A stretch of DNA of 64,000 bases from Dakarella massiliensis (GTDB taxonomy: Bacteria > Pseudomonadota > Gammaproteobacteria > Burkholderiales > Burkholderiaceae_F): positions 434,001 through 498,000 of the forward strand of contig NZ_CVTY01000007.1 of NCBI RefSeq assembly GCF_001182045.1, given 5' to 3'. The translations under genes were made by a program, and so were the position numbers. Numbering within the stretch: the stretch's first letter is position 1; each line of letters opens with the position of its first letter. Below the pieces are notes generated by a model. The model did not search any database. It was not told the DNA's origin and was given only the letters and a program-made list of their open reading frames with translations. Of this stretch, positions 41,787 to 51,874 are shown in pieces.

Positions 41787-42698
41787 TTAAGCCTTGAAGG
41801 CGAGCTGAAGCGGCGGAACAACCTGCTTCTTACGGCTCATGACACCAGCCATCCAGCCGTTCGCGTCCGGCTTCAGGGCGACGCGGACGATATCAGCGTC
41901 GTCAGACTCCATCAGAAGCTCGGAACCTTCCTTCATGATGTCCGTCAGAACGAGCAGAACAGTGTCGCGGCCTTCAGCCTTCACTTCCTTCAGCTCAGCA
42001 GCGAGCTGGGCCTTCAGTTCCGGCGTGATAAGGTCAAGCGAAATGAGGGAAAGCTGGCCGATACCGACCTTCTTGCCGTTCATATCGAAGTCCTTGTAGT
42101 CGCGGAACACGAGGTCGCGCGGGGTGGCGTCGAGATTGCTGCCGGCCTTGAACGTTTCAATGCCGAGCGCTTCGATATTATCGACACCAGCGATAGCAGC
42201 GAGTTCCTTCGCGGCGCGGATATCCGTCGGCGTGCAGGTCGGGCTGCGGAACAGCACCGTGTCAGAAAGAATCGCGCAGAGCATGGCACCGGCGATATCC
42301 TTCGGCACTTCAACCTTGTAGTAGTCGTACATCAGCTTCACAATCGTGTTGCTGCAGCCAACCGGCTGAATCCAGCATTCGAGCGGGTAGTCGCTCGTCA
42401 CGTCGCCGAGCTTATGGTGATCGATGATGCCGAGCAGACGGCACTTCGGGAAGTCATCCGGAGCCTGGGCAAGATCGGAGTAATCGACGAGATAAACCTC
42501 GCGGCCTTCGACCGAATGCACCACTTCCGGAGCCTTGAGACCGAAGCGCTTCAGCACAAAAGCGGTTTCGGGAGAAGGATCACCCTGAGCGCCGGAAACA
42601 GCATCAATGCCGCGGGCGCGGTAGAGATACGTGGCGGACAGTGCAGAAACGATGGAATCGGTATCCGGATTCTTGTGGCCTAGAACCAAAGCGGTCAT
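41787..42698 (-). CDS. ppaC: Manganese-dependent inorganic pyrophosphatase
   Basis: A 303-residue family II pyrophosphatase (DHH superfamily), hydrolysing PPi to phosphate. Signature residues: 'GHKNPDTDSI' (residues 7-16), the DHH motif in 'GIIDHHKLGDV' and 'SDGLNG/ SRKKQ'-type C-terminus, here 'MAGVMSRKKQVVPPL', which binds the substrate. The whole protein is about the normal length for the family. Monocistronic, with a terminator downstream. Confidence 0.94.
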   Translation of the reverse strand: MTALVLGHKNPDTDSIVSALSATYLYRARGIDAVSGAQGDPSPETAFVLKRFGLKAPEVVHSVEGREVYLVDYSDLAQAPDDFPKCRLLGIIDHHKLGDVTSDYPLECWIQPVGCSNTIVKLMYDYYKVEVPKDIAGAMLCAILSDTVLFRSPTCTPTDIRAAKELAAIAGVDNIEALGIETFKAGSNLDATPRDLVFRDYKDFDMNGKKVGIGQLSLISLDLITPELKAQLAAELKEVKAEGRDTVLLVLTDIMKEGSELLMESDDADIVRVALKPDANGWMAGVMSRKKQVVPPLQLAFKA

Positions 42699-43077
42699 GA
42701 CTAACTAACCTCGAAAAAAGATGGGGACTGGGGACAGTCGGACGCGTCCCCTGTTTGCAGTGTGTAATTGAAGAATAGTACAACACCGCCCGGCTTGTGT
42801 CATGAAGGATAGCCCCGTATTGAAGTCGGCGTGAGCTCTGAATTGTCTCAGAAAACTGATGGATACCTCCTATCCGCCCGTTCCCTGCCGCTCTCATAAG
42901 GCGTGACGCATGAATGGGTTATCTCACCCCGCCCTCATTCATTCTTCAGGCGAAACAGCGGCGTCCTTCTAAAGCGCACTTTCTAATTAAATCAACAATG
43001 AAGACGTTAAATCAAAAAACAGCCTCAAAAAAATTTGCCTTTTTTAATTTTCATGTGTAATATTTCAATTCTGAGTT
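42699..43077. other. Intergenic region, 379 bp
   Basis: It contains the leader of the Mn-pyrophosphatase gene and the promoter of the tRNA gene at its right end. It is AT-rich from 42980 on. No gene seen. Confidence 0.45.
43035..43063 (+). promoter_or_regulatory. Promoter of the tRNA-Arg gene
   Basis: TTGCCT (43035-43040), 17-base spacer, TAATAT (43058-43063), ending 14 bases before the tRNA. Confidence 0.65.
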
Positions 43078-43154
43078 GCGCCCGTAGCTCAGTTGGATAG
43101 AGCACCTGGCTACGAACCAGGGGGTCGCGGGTTCGAATCCTACCGGGCGCACCA
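43078..43154 (+). tRNA. tRNA-Arg (anticodon ACG)
   Basis: A 77-base tRNA with encoded CCA. Acceptor stem GCGCCCG/CGGGCGC, D-arm AGCTCAGTTGGATAGAGC, anticodon stem CCTGG/CCAGG around loop C-T-ACG-A-A, T-arm CGCGGGTTCGAATCCTACCG-type. The anticodon ACG (A34 normally deaminated to inosine) reads CGU/CGC/CGA arginine codons. It is the only RNA gene in the window. Confidence 0.97.
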
Positions 43155-43166
43155 AACGAATTCAGG

Positions 43167-43200
43167 AAATCCCAGATAGTTCCGCTGTCTGGGATTTTTT
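43167..43200 (+). terminator. Terminator after tRNA-Arg
   Basis: ATCCCAGATAG/CTGTCTGGGAT stem (one mismatch), loop TTCCG, then TTTTTT, starting 13 bases past the tRNA. Confidence 0.85.
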
Positions 43201-43255
43201 CATGCCCGAAGCCTTTATTCTTTCAAAACTGACCTTCCGCCTTTTCTGAATCCCG

Positions 43256-43296
43256 AAAAAATAAAAGGCTGACCCACAATGAGTGAATCAGCCTCT
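43256..43296 (-). terminator. Terminator of the rfb operon
   Basis: AGGCTGA/TCAGCCT hairpin with the minus strand continuing TTTTATTTTTTC, just past the rfbD stop. Confidence 0.8.
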
Positions 43297-43320
43297 CAGC
43301 ACTTTAGCGCCTGACCTCAG

Positions 43321-44172
43321 TTACTTCGTATAAAACCGCGTCAGATAATCCGCAAGCGCCGTGTCCCAGCTCGGCATCTTGTAGTTCAGTGTGTATTCAA
43401 GCTTCTTCTTCGCCAGGCGGGAATTTGCCGGACGCTTCGCAGGAGACCGGAACTCTTCAGATGTGCAGGGAATCACCTTCTGCTTCACATGCGCGAGCTC
43501 AAAAATCCGGCATGCGAAATCGTACCAGGTCGCCTCTCCTTCGCAGGTGAGGTGATAGGTTCCCACCAGCTCCGGATGACGGAGAAGCTCATTCAGGGCC
43601 TGGGCGACAGCGATCGTGCTCGTCGGATTGCCCCTCTGATCATTCACGACCTTCAGAACCTCGCGGGTACCATCCGCAAGAGAAAGCATCTTATCGAGGA
43701 AACTCGGACCGCCGGGACCGTAAAGCCAGGAGACGCGGGCAATAATATGGTTCGGGCAGTGAGTTCTCACGGCCTGCTCGGCCGCCCATTTGCTCTGACC
43801 GTATACGCAGTGACCGCCTGTCGGAGCATCGAATTCCGTATAGGGAACGGGCGAATCGCCCTCAAACACATAATCTGTTGAGATGGCAATCAGCTTCGCG
43901 CCGTGGCGGTAGCAGGCAGAGGCCACATTTTCGGTGCCGACCGCATTGATCCGGTAAGCCTGATCAATTTCAGTTTCGCACCTATCAACGGCTGTCATGG
44001 CTGCGCAGTGAATCACGACGTCGGGCTTATGGAGAGCAAGGCACCGATCAAAGGCGGCGGCATCCGTGATATCCGCTGTTTTGTGATTGGTTGGGATCAC
44101 TTCGACCCCCTGCAGCTCATGCTGCAGGGTACGGCCGAGCATGCCATCCGCGCCGGTAATCAGTACTTTCAT
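43321..44172 (-). CDS. rfbD: dTDP-4-dehydrorhamnose reductase
   Basis: A 283-residue SDR enzyme that reduces dTDP-4-keto-L-rhamnose to dTDP-L-rhamnose with NAD(P)H. N-terminal 'LITGADGMLGRTL' is the nucleotide-binding Gly motif; the active site is in 'AISTDYVFEGD' (Thr) and 'YGQSKWAAE' (YxxxK). C-terminal residues match the family. It is the last gene of the rfbB-rfbA-rfbC-rfbD unit, 3 bases after rfbC. Confidence 0.93.
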   Translation of the reverse strand: MKVLITGADGMLGRTLQHELQGVEVIPTNHKTADITDAAAFDRCLALHKPDVVIHCAAMTAVDRCETEIDQAYRINAVGTENVASACYRHGAKLIAISTDYVFEGDSPVPYTEFDAPTGGHCVYGQSKWAAEQAVRTHCPNHIIARVSWLYGPGGPSFLDKMLSLADGTREVLKVVNDQRGNPTSTIAVAQALNELLRHPELVGTYHLTCEGEATWYDFACRIFELAHVKQKVIPCTSEEFRSPAKRPANSRLAKKKLEYTLNYKMPSWDTALADYLTRFYTK

Positions 44173-44175
44173 CGG

Positions 44176-44715
44176 TCAGAACTCCAGGGCGTCCTTGAAG
44201 AACGGAGCGATCTGATCTTTTGCAGACAGAACCGGTTCTTTCTTATAGGGCCAGTCAATCCCAATCGTCGGGTCATTCCAGCGGATTGAGCCTTCATCTC
44301 CCGGGTGATAGAAGTCCGTGCACTTATAGTGGAAATGCGCGACATCACTCAGCACGACAAATCCGTGCGCCATTCCCGGCGGAATCCAGAGCTGATTCTG
44401 ATTTTCCTGGTTCAGAATGGCTCCAAACCATTTGCCAAAGGTGGGAGATCCCTTACGGATATCCACCGCCACATCGAACACTTCTCCAAGAGACACCATA
44501 ACGAGCTTCCCCTGCGGATGCTGCTTCTGGAAATGGAGACCGCGGAGAATCCCCTTCGTGGACTTGGAGTGATTGTCCTGAACAAAGGGCAGATTGATGC
44601 CTGCGGCTTCGTAACGCTCCTTCTGCCAGGTTTCGACAAAATACCCGCGTTGATCGCCGAAGACCTGAGGCTTGATAAGCAGCACGCCTTCGATCGGTGT
44701 CTTTACGACTTCCAT
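44176..44715 (-). CDS. rfbC: dTDP-4-dehydrorhamnose 3,5-epimerase
   Basis: A 179-residue cupin epimerase. Visible family residues: 'GVLLIKPQVFGDQRGYFVETW', 'QDNHSKSTKGILRGLHFQKQHPQGKLV' with catalytic His, and 'PGMAHGFVVLSD', 'YKCTDFYHPGDEGSIRWNDP' in the C-terminal half. It double-epimerises dTDP-4-keto-6-deoxyglucose. Its ATG shares the last A of the rfbA stop (TAATG), with GGAG upstream. Confidence 0.94.
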   Translation of the reverse strand: MEVVKTPIEGVLLIKPQVFGDQRGYFVETWQKERYEAAGINLPFVQDNHSKSTKGILRGLHFQKQHPQGKLVMVSLGEVFDVAVDIRKGSPTFGKWFGAILNQENQNQLWIPPGMAHGFVVLSDVAHFHYKCTDFYHPGDEGSIRWNDPTIGIDWPYKKEPVLSAKDQIAPFFKDALEF

Positions 44716-45608
44716 TATTTATCTCCTTCGATCAAGTTCAGCAGATACTGACCGTAGTGATTCTTTGCGATCGGTTTTGCCAGTTCAGCAACCTGTTCAC
44801 TCGAAATGTAGCCCTTCCTCCAGGCGATCTCTTCCGGGCAGGCAATCATCAGCCCTTCACGGGACTCAACCGCGTGAATAAACATGGCCGCTTCAAGCAG
44901 GGATTCATGTGTCCCGGTATCAAGCCAGGCAATGCCCCTCGACATCAGTTCAACGCAAAGATCCTTGCGTTCAAGATAGGCCTTATTGACATCCGTGATT
45001 TCCAGTTCCCCTCGGGCGGACGGCTTCACCTGCTTCGCGATTTCGAGCACGTCAGGATCATAGAAATAAAGCCCGGTTACGGCGAAGTTCGACTTCGGGT
45101 GCTTCGGTTTTTCTTCAATGCTGATAGCCCGATGCTGATCATCAAACTCAACAACGCCATAGCGCTCCGGATCCGTCACGTGATAACCGAACACCGTAGC
45201 TCCGTGATCCCGGCTCATCGCGCGCTCCAGCATCTCAGCGAGCCCGTGTCCAAAGAACAGGTTGTCTCCAAGAATCAGGCACGTGTGGTAGCCCTTGATG
45301 AAGTCCTCGCAGAGCGTAAACGCCTGAGCGAGCCCTGCCGGCTTCTCCTGGACAACGTAAGTAAAGGAGCAGCCCCACTGGGAACCGTCCTTCAGCAGTT
45401 CCTTGAAAAGGTGCTGCTGATCCGGAGCCGTAATAATGGCAATCTCGCGGATACCCGCTTTGATCAGAACTGATATCGGGTAAAAGATCATCGGCTTGTC
45501 GTAAACCGGCATCAGCTGCTTGCTGACGCTGCGCGTGAGCGGATAAAGACGCGTTCCGGATCCGCCGGCAAGCACAATGCCGCGCCATTTATTCTTGTTG
45601 TTTTCCAC
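44715..45608 (-). CDS. rfbA: Glucose-1-phosphate thymidylyltransferase
   Basis: A 297-residue nucleotidyltransferase making dTDP-glucose from glucose-1-phosphate and dTTP. The N-terminal '[21 protein letters not shown]' is the nucleotide-binding signature, followed by '[14 protein letters not shown]', '[13 protein letters not shown]' and '[15 protein letters not shown]', all as in RmlA. It starts 11 bases after rfbB and overlaps rfbC. Confidence 0.95.
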   Translation of the reverse strand: MENNKNKWRGIVLAGGSGTRLYPLTRSVSKQLMPVYDKPMIFYPISVLIKAGIREIAIITAPDQQHLFKELLKDGSQWGCSFTYVVQEKPAGLAQAFTLCEDFIKGYHTCLILGDNLFFGHGLAEMLERAMSRDHGATVFGYHVTDPERYGVVEFDDQHRAISIEEKPKHPKSNFAVTGLYFYDPDVLEIAKQVKPSARGELEITDVNKAYLERKDLCVELMSRGIAWLDTGTHESLLEAAMFIHAVESREGLMIACPEEIAWRKGYISSEQVAELAKPIAKNHYGQYLLNLIEGDK

Positions 45609-45619
45609 AATCAGCTCCT

Positions 45620-46696
45620 TCAGGACAGCTCGTTTCTGCTGCCGTAATTGGTCTTAAGCCAGTTCTTGTATTCGCCGGTCTGAATGGACTCAACCCATTC
45701 ACTGTTATTGAGATACCACTCAATGGTCTCGCGGAGCCCATCTTCAAACTGATGCTTCGGCGTCCAGCCAAGTTCCCGCTCAATCTTCGAGCAGTCGATC
45801 GCGTAGCGAAGGTCATGCCCCATACGGTCAGCAACGTGCGTGATCTGTTCCTTATAAGACTTGCCGTCCTCTCGCGGACGAAGCTCATCCAGAATCTCAC
45901 AGATCTTCGTGACAATCGTGATGTTGTTACGCTCCGAGCGGCCGCCCACGTTATAGGTTTCGCCCACCCGGCCGCGGGTCAGCACGTCGTAAATCGCTTC
46001 GCAGTGATCTTCCACATGCAGCCAGTCGCGGATGTTTTCACCCGATCCATAAATCGGGAGAGGCTTCCCCTGAATTGCGTTCAGGGTCATCAGAGGAATC
46101 AGTTTTTCAGGGAACTGGCGGGGACCGTAATTATTCGAGCAATTCGTAATCACAGTCGGCAGACCATACGTTTCATGAAAAGCACGGACAAAATGATCAC
46201 TCGACGCCTTGGAAGCGGAGTACGGGCTGTTGGGCGCGAACTTGGTTTCTTCCGTAAAGGCCGGATCCGTCATGGAAAGCGTCCCGAACACTTCGTCTGT
46301 CGAAATGTGATGGAAGCGGAAAGCGCTCTTCTTTTCCGCCTCAAGGCCGTTCCACCAGTCTTTCACGCAGCGAAGCAGGATGCTGGTGCCCATCACATTG
46401 GTGCGGACAAAGGAGTCCGGATCAACAATGGACCGGTCAACGTGGCTCTCCGCGGCGAAGTTCACCACCGCGTCCGGCTGATATTCAGGAAGAATCTTCC
46501 GCAGCAGCTTTTCGTCACCGATATCGCCGTGGATAAACACGTAGTTCGGATTGCTCTCGACATCCTTCAGATTCATCAGGTTGCCGGAATAGGTGAGCTT
46601 ATCGAGATTAATAACTTTGTCGCCCGCGGCAATTCTCTGAAGAACGAAACAGGAACCAATAAAACCGGCTCCTCCGGTTACCAACAGTGTCTTCAT
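45620..46696 (-). CDS. rfbB: dTDP-glucose 4,6-dehydratase
   Basis: A 358-residue extended SDR enzyme converting dTDP-glucose to the 4-keto-6-deoxy intermediate. N-terminal '[13 protein letters not shown]' (NAD binding), '[11 protein letters not shown]' (active Thr-Asp-Glu), '[15 protein letters not shown]' (YxxxK) and '[17 protein letters not shown]' are the RmlB hallmarks. It lies 20 bases after the GT2 gene and starts the rhamnose enzymes. Confidence 0.95.
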   Translation of the reverse strand: MKTLLVTGGAGFIGSCFVLQRIAAGDKVINLDKLTYSGNLMNLKDVESNPNYVFIHGDIGDEKLLRKILPEYQPDAVVNFAAESHVDRSIVDPDSFVRTNVMGTSILLRCVKDWWNGLEAEKKSAFRFHHISTDEVFGTLSMTDPAFTEETKFAPNSPYSASKASSDHFVRAFHETYGLPTVITNCSNNYGPRQFPEKLIPLMTLNAIQGKPLPIYGSGENIRDWLHVEDHCEAIYDVLTRGRVGETYNVGGRSERNNITIVTKICEILDELRPREDGKSYKEQITHVADRMGHDLRYAIDCSKIERELGWTPKHQFEDGLRETIEWYLNNSEWVESIQTGEYKNWLKTNYGSRNELS

Positions 46697-46716
46697 GCTT
46701 GCTCCACTAACAATTG

Positions 46717-47541
46717 CTACAGAATGGTCCAGATCTTGAGGATCCCAAAGAGCAGATACTCGGACTTGGAACCATAATTTTTAACTTTGAGAAAAGGAAT
46801 TTTTCCGAACAGGTAGACCCATCTTTTTCTGTCATGCTGCAGCAAAAAGTATGGATACGTTCTGATCGCATAACTCCTGACCACGTTAGCCCGATCTTCC
46901 ATCAGATCAGATTTTTTGTGGGTCGTATTGTCAGGCGTATTCCTGTATTTAAGCAGCGGTTCCTGGAGGTTATGGAACATCGTCACCTCCATCAGTTTCA
47001 CCCACAGCATGTAATCTTCGGCTGGTGAGTAAACCGCTTCCCACCGGATGTGATTTTTCAGCAGTACATCCTTGCGGATCATGGCCGCCGAATGAATCAC
47101 TGCACAGTCAGAGAGAAGTCCTCTCTTAATATCTTCGTTACTTTCAGGAACTCTGAGCATCCGGCCGCTGGGAATCTCATCTGCCCAGCTGCTGCAGACT
47201 CCAACATCGGGGTGGGAATCAAGGTAAGCTGCTTCTTTTTCCAGACGGGTCGGGTAACAGATATCGTCATGATCCAGAATGGCGATATAGTCGCCGGAAG
47301 CGAGCCCGAGAAGCTTATTCCGGCTCTCAGAAATCCCCAGATTTTCTTCATTGCTGAAGAACCGGATCCGCGGATCGGAAAATCCCTTCACGAGACTTTC
47401 AAGCTCAGCATTGTCCGGAGAATCATTCAGGAGCAGAAACTCAAAATCACTGAATGACTGAGCCAGAACGGACTCAATCATTTCTTTCAGCTGATCGGGT
47501 TCCGTATTGTAGAGAGGGGTCAGAACCGAAATTTTAGGCAT
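46717..47541 (-). CDS. Family 2 glycosyltransferase
   Basis: A 274-residue GT-A fold glycosyltransferase. N-terminal 'ISVLTPLYNTEPDQLKEMIESVLAQSFSDFEFLLLNDSP' (in part), then 'YIAILDHDDICYPTRLEKE' with the metal-binding DxD (DHDD), and 'PAEDYMLWVKL' with the ED base motif. It transfers a sugar to a surface glycan; being first in the unit with rfbBACD, rhamnose from dTDP-rhamnose is a plausible donor, by inference. Confidence 0.88.
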   Translation of the reverse strand: MPKISVLTPLYNTEPDQLKEMIESVLAQSFSDFEFLLLNDSPDNAELESLVKGFSDPRIRFFSNEENLGISESRNKLLGLASGDYIAILDHDDICYPTRLEKEAAYLDSHPDVGVCSSWADEIPSGRMLRVPESNEDIKRGLLSDCAVIHSAAMIRKDVLLKNHIRWEAVYSPAEDYMLWVKLMEVTMFHNLQEPLLKYRNTPDNTTHKKSDLMEDRANVVRSYAIRTYPYFLLQHDRKRWVYLFGKIPFLKVKNYGSKSEYLLFGILKIWTIL

Positions 47542-47958
47542 TCAGAATTCCAATTAGTCTGTTTGGCTGGGAAAGGCACCTTCGCTTTCGGCGGTTTTGG
47601 TCCTTGCAGGTCCATCCTCTGCAGGATGCGTCTGCTGAACAACTGAGACCCGCTCAAATCTGAATCGCCCGACTGAGACTGATCTTATAGGAGGTCAGCT
47701 ATTTCCGGTAAATAATTTATCGTAATGATACTGCTTTTTACAGCTTAAGACTAAGTAATAATAAGAATTACAAAATGCGGGTTAACCGATATTTCCTGAA
47801 GAATCTGATTACCGATAAAACATTCTTGATAACCGGAAAATATTATCAGAACATTTACGTATTCAAACACTTAGTCAGCATTCAAAAGCCCCGAAGAAAA
47901 TCTTCGGGGCTTTTGCCGACCGTCTAACCTGATACCCGCCTTTCAGCGGTCAGTTTTG
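47542..47958. other. Intergenic region, 417 bp
   Basis: It holds the promoter region of the GT2-rfb unit (AT-rich, 47690-47880) and the terminator of the reductase pseudogene. No ops or JUMPStart motif was found. Confidence 0.4.
47885..47916 (-). terminator. Terminator past the reductase pseudogene
   Basis: AAAAGCCCCGAAGA/TCTTCGGGGCTTTT, 14 perfect base pairs around AAA, with T-runs on both sides. Confidence 0.85.
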
Positions 47959-50439
47959 TTACACGATGGTCCGGGGCGGCTGATCGTACACGGTCACCTC
48001 AGGTACAGCGCCCTTCCAGAGCGACACCTCGACATTGGCGGTTGACGCCAGATTGCCGCGGGCAAGCTTGGAGGTCGGCTTATCGAGCACCAGAGTGTTC
48101 GAGTTGCCTCGAACGTCCACAACCCCATGAGCTGTCTGACGGGGATTGAACCATCCGCCGTGATGCACCACGATAACACCCGGGATAATCCGATCCGTAA
48201 GAACGGCTCCGGCTAGAATCTGACCGCGGCGGCTCTTTACGAGGCAGATATCACCGTTTTGAATGCCGCGGGCCTTGGCGTCCTTCGGATTGATCCAAAC
48301 AGGCTCCCGGTCTTCAATCGTTCCACGGAGACGGGTGGCCGTGCAGTCAAGCTGACTATGCATGCGGTAACGACTCTTGCAGGCCATCAGGGCAAGCGGG
48401 AATTCCTTCGTCGCTGTGGCAACACCCTCAGTCGGCTGGAAATAGGTCGGATGCCCCAGGCTGTCGTTATAGTGGTAGCCGGCAATCTTCGGGGAGAAGA
48501 GCTGAATCTTTCCGGATTCGGTAGAGAGAGGATGAGCCTTAGGATCTGCCCGGAAATCGGCAAACGCCACATAATTCCGGTTCTCTTCAGTCACCGGGAA
48601 GAGGAGATACCCCTTCTTTCAGAAGGTATCAAAGTCCGGCATCTTCTGACCCAGATTCGCTCCCATCTGGCGCGCGTCGTTATAGAACTTGCGGATCCAA
48701 TCCATTTGGGAGCGCCCTTCCGTGTAGGCCTGCTTAATGCCAAGCTTGTCAGCGAGCGCTGAGAAAATCTCATAATCAGGCTTCGATTCCCACTGAGGTT
48801 CAATTGCCTGCTTCATGGCAACAAAACCATCATTGGAAGAGGTACCGATATTCGTGATGTCGTTGTGTTCAAACGCTGTGCAGGCGGGAAGCACGATATC
48901 CGCGTGCCGCGCTGTAGCTGTCCAGACGATATCCGTCACGATCACGGTATCCGGCTTTTTGAAAGCCTTGGCAAGCTGATTCGTATCCGGATGATGGACA
49001 AAAGGATTGCCGCCAGCCCACATTACAAGATGGAATTCCGGATAGGTAACCTTCTTGCCGTCATAATCAATGACCTTACCGGGATGCAGCAGCGCATCCG
49101 TCACGGCAGCCACAGGGAGAACCTTGCTGCCCTTCCAGGGCTTTGTCACCGGGCGAACCGGCTTCACGCTGCTCGGAATCTGGCTCATAAACGGCGCTTC
49201 GCTGAGCGGGGAACCGCCGGACGAATAGTGATAATTGGTGCCGAGTCCGCCGCCCGGAAGGCCGATCTGTCCAAGCACCGAGCAAAGTGCCGCCAGCATC
49301 CAGTGGCTCTGCTCGCCGAAATCAATACGCTGAATACCCCAGCCGATCATGAACATCGTGCGATGTTCCTGTACTTCGTGCGCAAAGGAGCGGATCTTAG
49401 CCGCGGGCACGCCGGAGATCTTTTCAGCCCATTCAGGTGTCTTTTTGACGCCATCCTCTTCACCCACAATGTAACGGCGGAGTTCAACCCAGCCATAGGT
49501 GTATTTGTCGAGGAAAGCCTTATCGATCTTACCCGTGGCGTCCAGTTCGTAAATCATGGCCGCCATCACAGCCGGATCAGTGCCGGGATTCGGATGAATC
49601 CACTCAGACCCCATGTATTCTCCCGTATCCGTTTCAACTGGATTCACGGAAATGGTTTTCGTCCCCTTCTTCTTCAGGGCACGGAGGTAACCGGCGTAGT
49701 TGTGGAGCGTCGTGTACCAGTCAATATCATTCGTCACGACAGGGTCACAGCCCCAGAAAACGACGCGCTCCGAATCTCGGATCACCACATCCCATGTCGT
49801 GGAACGGGGATTCCCCGAACCAACCACATAGGGGAAGATCGTGTTTACAGCCGCGGACGAATAGCTGTTGCGACGTCCGACGAAACCACCCATCAGGTTC
49901 AGAAGACGATGCTGACACGGAATAGCGGCGTTGAGCTTCCCGGTTGACATCCAGCCGTATGAGGAACCGTAAACCGCGGACGGGCCATAGTTGTCATAGG
50001 TATCGCGGATTGCTTTGGCTGCGAGTTCAAGGGCCTTATCCCAGGAAACCCGAACCCACTTTTCATTTTCGTCACCGCGTGTCGCGCGGGAAGCCGGGCC
50101 ATTCTTCAGGTAGGACTCACGCACCATCGGATAACGGATACGGGCCGTGGAATACGGCATTTCCGCAATCCCCTGAAGGTTGACCGAAGGCTGATAGTCA
50201 TGCTCAAACGGCTTGCAGCCCACAATACGGCCGCCCTTCACTACCGGGCGGACAATGCCCCAGCGGAAAGCCGTGATCGATTCACCTTCGTTCAGCTGGG
50301 CCTTCCCGAGATTAAATGAACCCGTAAGAGAAAGATCTGATTCCGGAAGCGGATTCTCCGGGAAGATGGCCGCACTCTCTTTTGCGGCAGGATACCCGGG
50401 ATGCTCTTTCGGGCTCTCAAACTCAATAAAGAAGAGCCG
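47959..50439 (-). pseudogene. TorA/BisC-like molybdopterin oxidoreductase, disrupted
   Basis: One open frame of a large molybdoenzyme is broken in two ways. It opens only at 50439, after a TAA at 50440-50442, and has no start codon before GTG 50241, so the export signal and beginning are missing. At 48619-48621 a TGA interrupts the frame after 'KMPDFDTF'; the same frame continues with 'KKGYLLFPV' to 47959. Relatives have Trp here ('FxxFWxKGY'), so TGG became TGA; selenocysteine is unlikely because the Mo ligand is Ser ('YGSSYGWMSTG'). It would have reduced TMAO, DMSO or biotin sulfoxide. Confidence 0.82.
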
Positions 50440-50938
50440 TTATGCACATATATCGCTATACAATTACAAATAGTCTTAAAACGAATAGCGGGAATTTACG
50501 TCATTTACCGTGATGCATATAGCTTCTATAAAAAGCTGTATTTCTATAGTATATTTTTATATTCAGAACGGCTCAGATATCTTTTTATATTTTATTTATA
50601 TGATTGATTAAATTTAATTATTTTCAAATCCATTCCTTAAGGGAGATAAATTTCAGCTTTCTGTCCCAGCTTTCTCTATTAGTAGCACAGAAATTCAGGT
50701 ATACCAGTTTTATTGACCTGAAAATCGTGATGATAAAATCGGGCGTGTTTTAGTCTGTGCGCATGGAAGATTCAGAAATGAATTGTTACATTTGAAGCGC
50801 GTAAAGACTCCCACTAATGCATTGGAACTACCTATCCAAACGTCCCAGCGAATTTTTACCAGCTGTTTTAAATTGCTTTGCTCTGAGGATGGTTCAGCAC
50901 TGATCAGCACCGTCGGCCGGTCTTTTTACGTGTGAAAG
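50440..50938. other. AT-rich stretch at the edge of a foreign island, 499 bp
   Basis: An abrupt fall in GC begins at about 50430, where the coding sequence of the reductase stops. A frame open on the plus strand from about 50716 to 50938, ending 'ALISTVGRSFYV', has no start codon and looks like a gene fragment of unknown family. Nothing else recognised. Confidence 0.5.
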
Positions 50939-51874
50939 TTAAATCATAAATTTATGCTTTGAAGCCGACCAGGAATTAAACATCAGTCTTATGCCATGCG
51001 GCAGCTCAATCTCAGGCCTCCAATTCAGCTCCCTCCGGGCAAGAGTGATATCCAATACATTTGCCGGTACATCCTGTTTTCGTCCTTCTTTAAATACAAT
51101 TTCCACTTTTTTATTCAGGATCTTTTCTATATATCCGATAATCTGGAGAAGAGATGCTCCCTGGCTGGACCCTATATTAAATACGGTGTGATCACCTGAA
51201 TAATTCATACAGGCCTTACATGCTTCCAATACATCGGAAATATATATGAAGTCCCGTATAACTTCGCCCGTTCCCCATATTTCTATAGGTTCATCAAGAA
51301 TAGCTTTCCGCAGGAAATTAGCGATAACACCCTGATTGGAATATGCCGGCTGCCCCGGGCCATAAGGGTTTGAAAGCCGGAGTGATTGATAATTAAGACC
51401 GTATTGGTGGTGGTAATAGAAAAAAAGATTCTCAATCGTCAGTTTCTGAATGCCATACAAGGATATGGGATTGCAATCATGCTCTTCTGTTATCGGAAGC
51501 TTTTCCGGCACTCCATACACCGTACCTCCTGAAGATATAAATATAATCTTTTTCAATTCTCTTGAATTTTTTGCCGATTCCAAAAGATTGACAGTCGGGA
51601 GGACATTATCCGTGAATTCGGAATATGGGTCTAAATTAGAAGGCTTGGTTGTACTGATTAAATGGAAAATGTAATCAAATCCATTTCTGCACAGGCTGTC
51701 TATTAAATTTTTGTCTTTAAAGTCTCCGTAAACAAACTTAGCCTTTAAGCCATAGTCAAGAAAATCTTTATTTTTCCCCGAACCAAAAACTGTTACGTCA
51801 TCCCCCAAACTTATCAGTAGTTTGGCTAAATTTATTCCTAAAAAACCAGTGCCGCCCAGTATCAGACATTTCAT
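50939..51874 (-). CDS. NAD-dependent sugar epimerase/dehydratase (UDP-glucose 4-epimerase-like)
   Basis: A 311-residue extended SDR protein. 'LILGGTGFLGINLAKLL' is the NAD motif, 'IFISSGGTVYGVPE' and 'YGIQKLTIENLFFYYH' (YxxxK) the active site, and 'RLSNPYGPGQ' and 'IEIWGTGEVIRDFIYISDV' typical of nucleotide-sugar epimerases. The gene is strongly AT-rich (Lys, Ile, Asn, Phe rich), unlike all neighbours, and stands alone in an AT-rich tract, so it looks acquired by transfer. It probably serves surface polysaccharide synthesis; substrate unknown. Confidence 0.85.
   Translation of the reverse strand: MKCLILGGTGFLGINLAKLLISLGDDVTVFGSGKNKDFLDYGLKAKFVYGDFKDKNLIDSLCRNGFDYIFHLISTTKPSNLDPYSEFTDNVLPTVNLLESAKNSRELKKIIFISSGGTVYGVPEKLPITEEHDCNPISLYGIQKLTIENLFFYYHHQYGLNYQSLRLSNPYGPGQPAYSNQGVIANFLRKAILDEPIEIWGTGEVIRDFIYISDVLEACKACMNYSGDHTVFNIGSSQGASLLQIIGYIEKILNKKVEIVFKEGRKQDVPANVLDITLARRELNWRPEIELPHGIRLMFNSWSASKHKFMI

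Noticed and set aside
48619..48621. Selenocysteine at the in-frame TGA of the reductase.
   Set aside because: The TGA lies in the C-terminal half where relatives have Trp, while Sec in molybdoenzymes replaces the N-terminal Mo ligand, which is Ser here.
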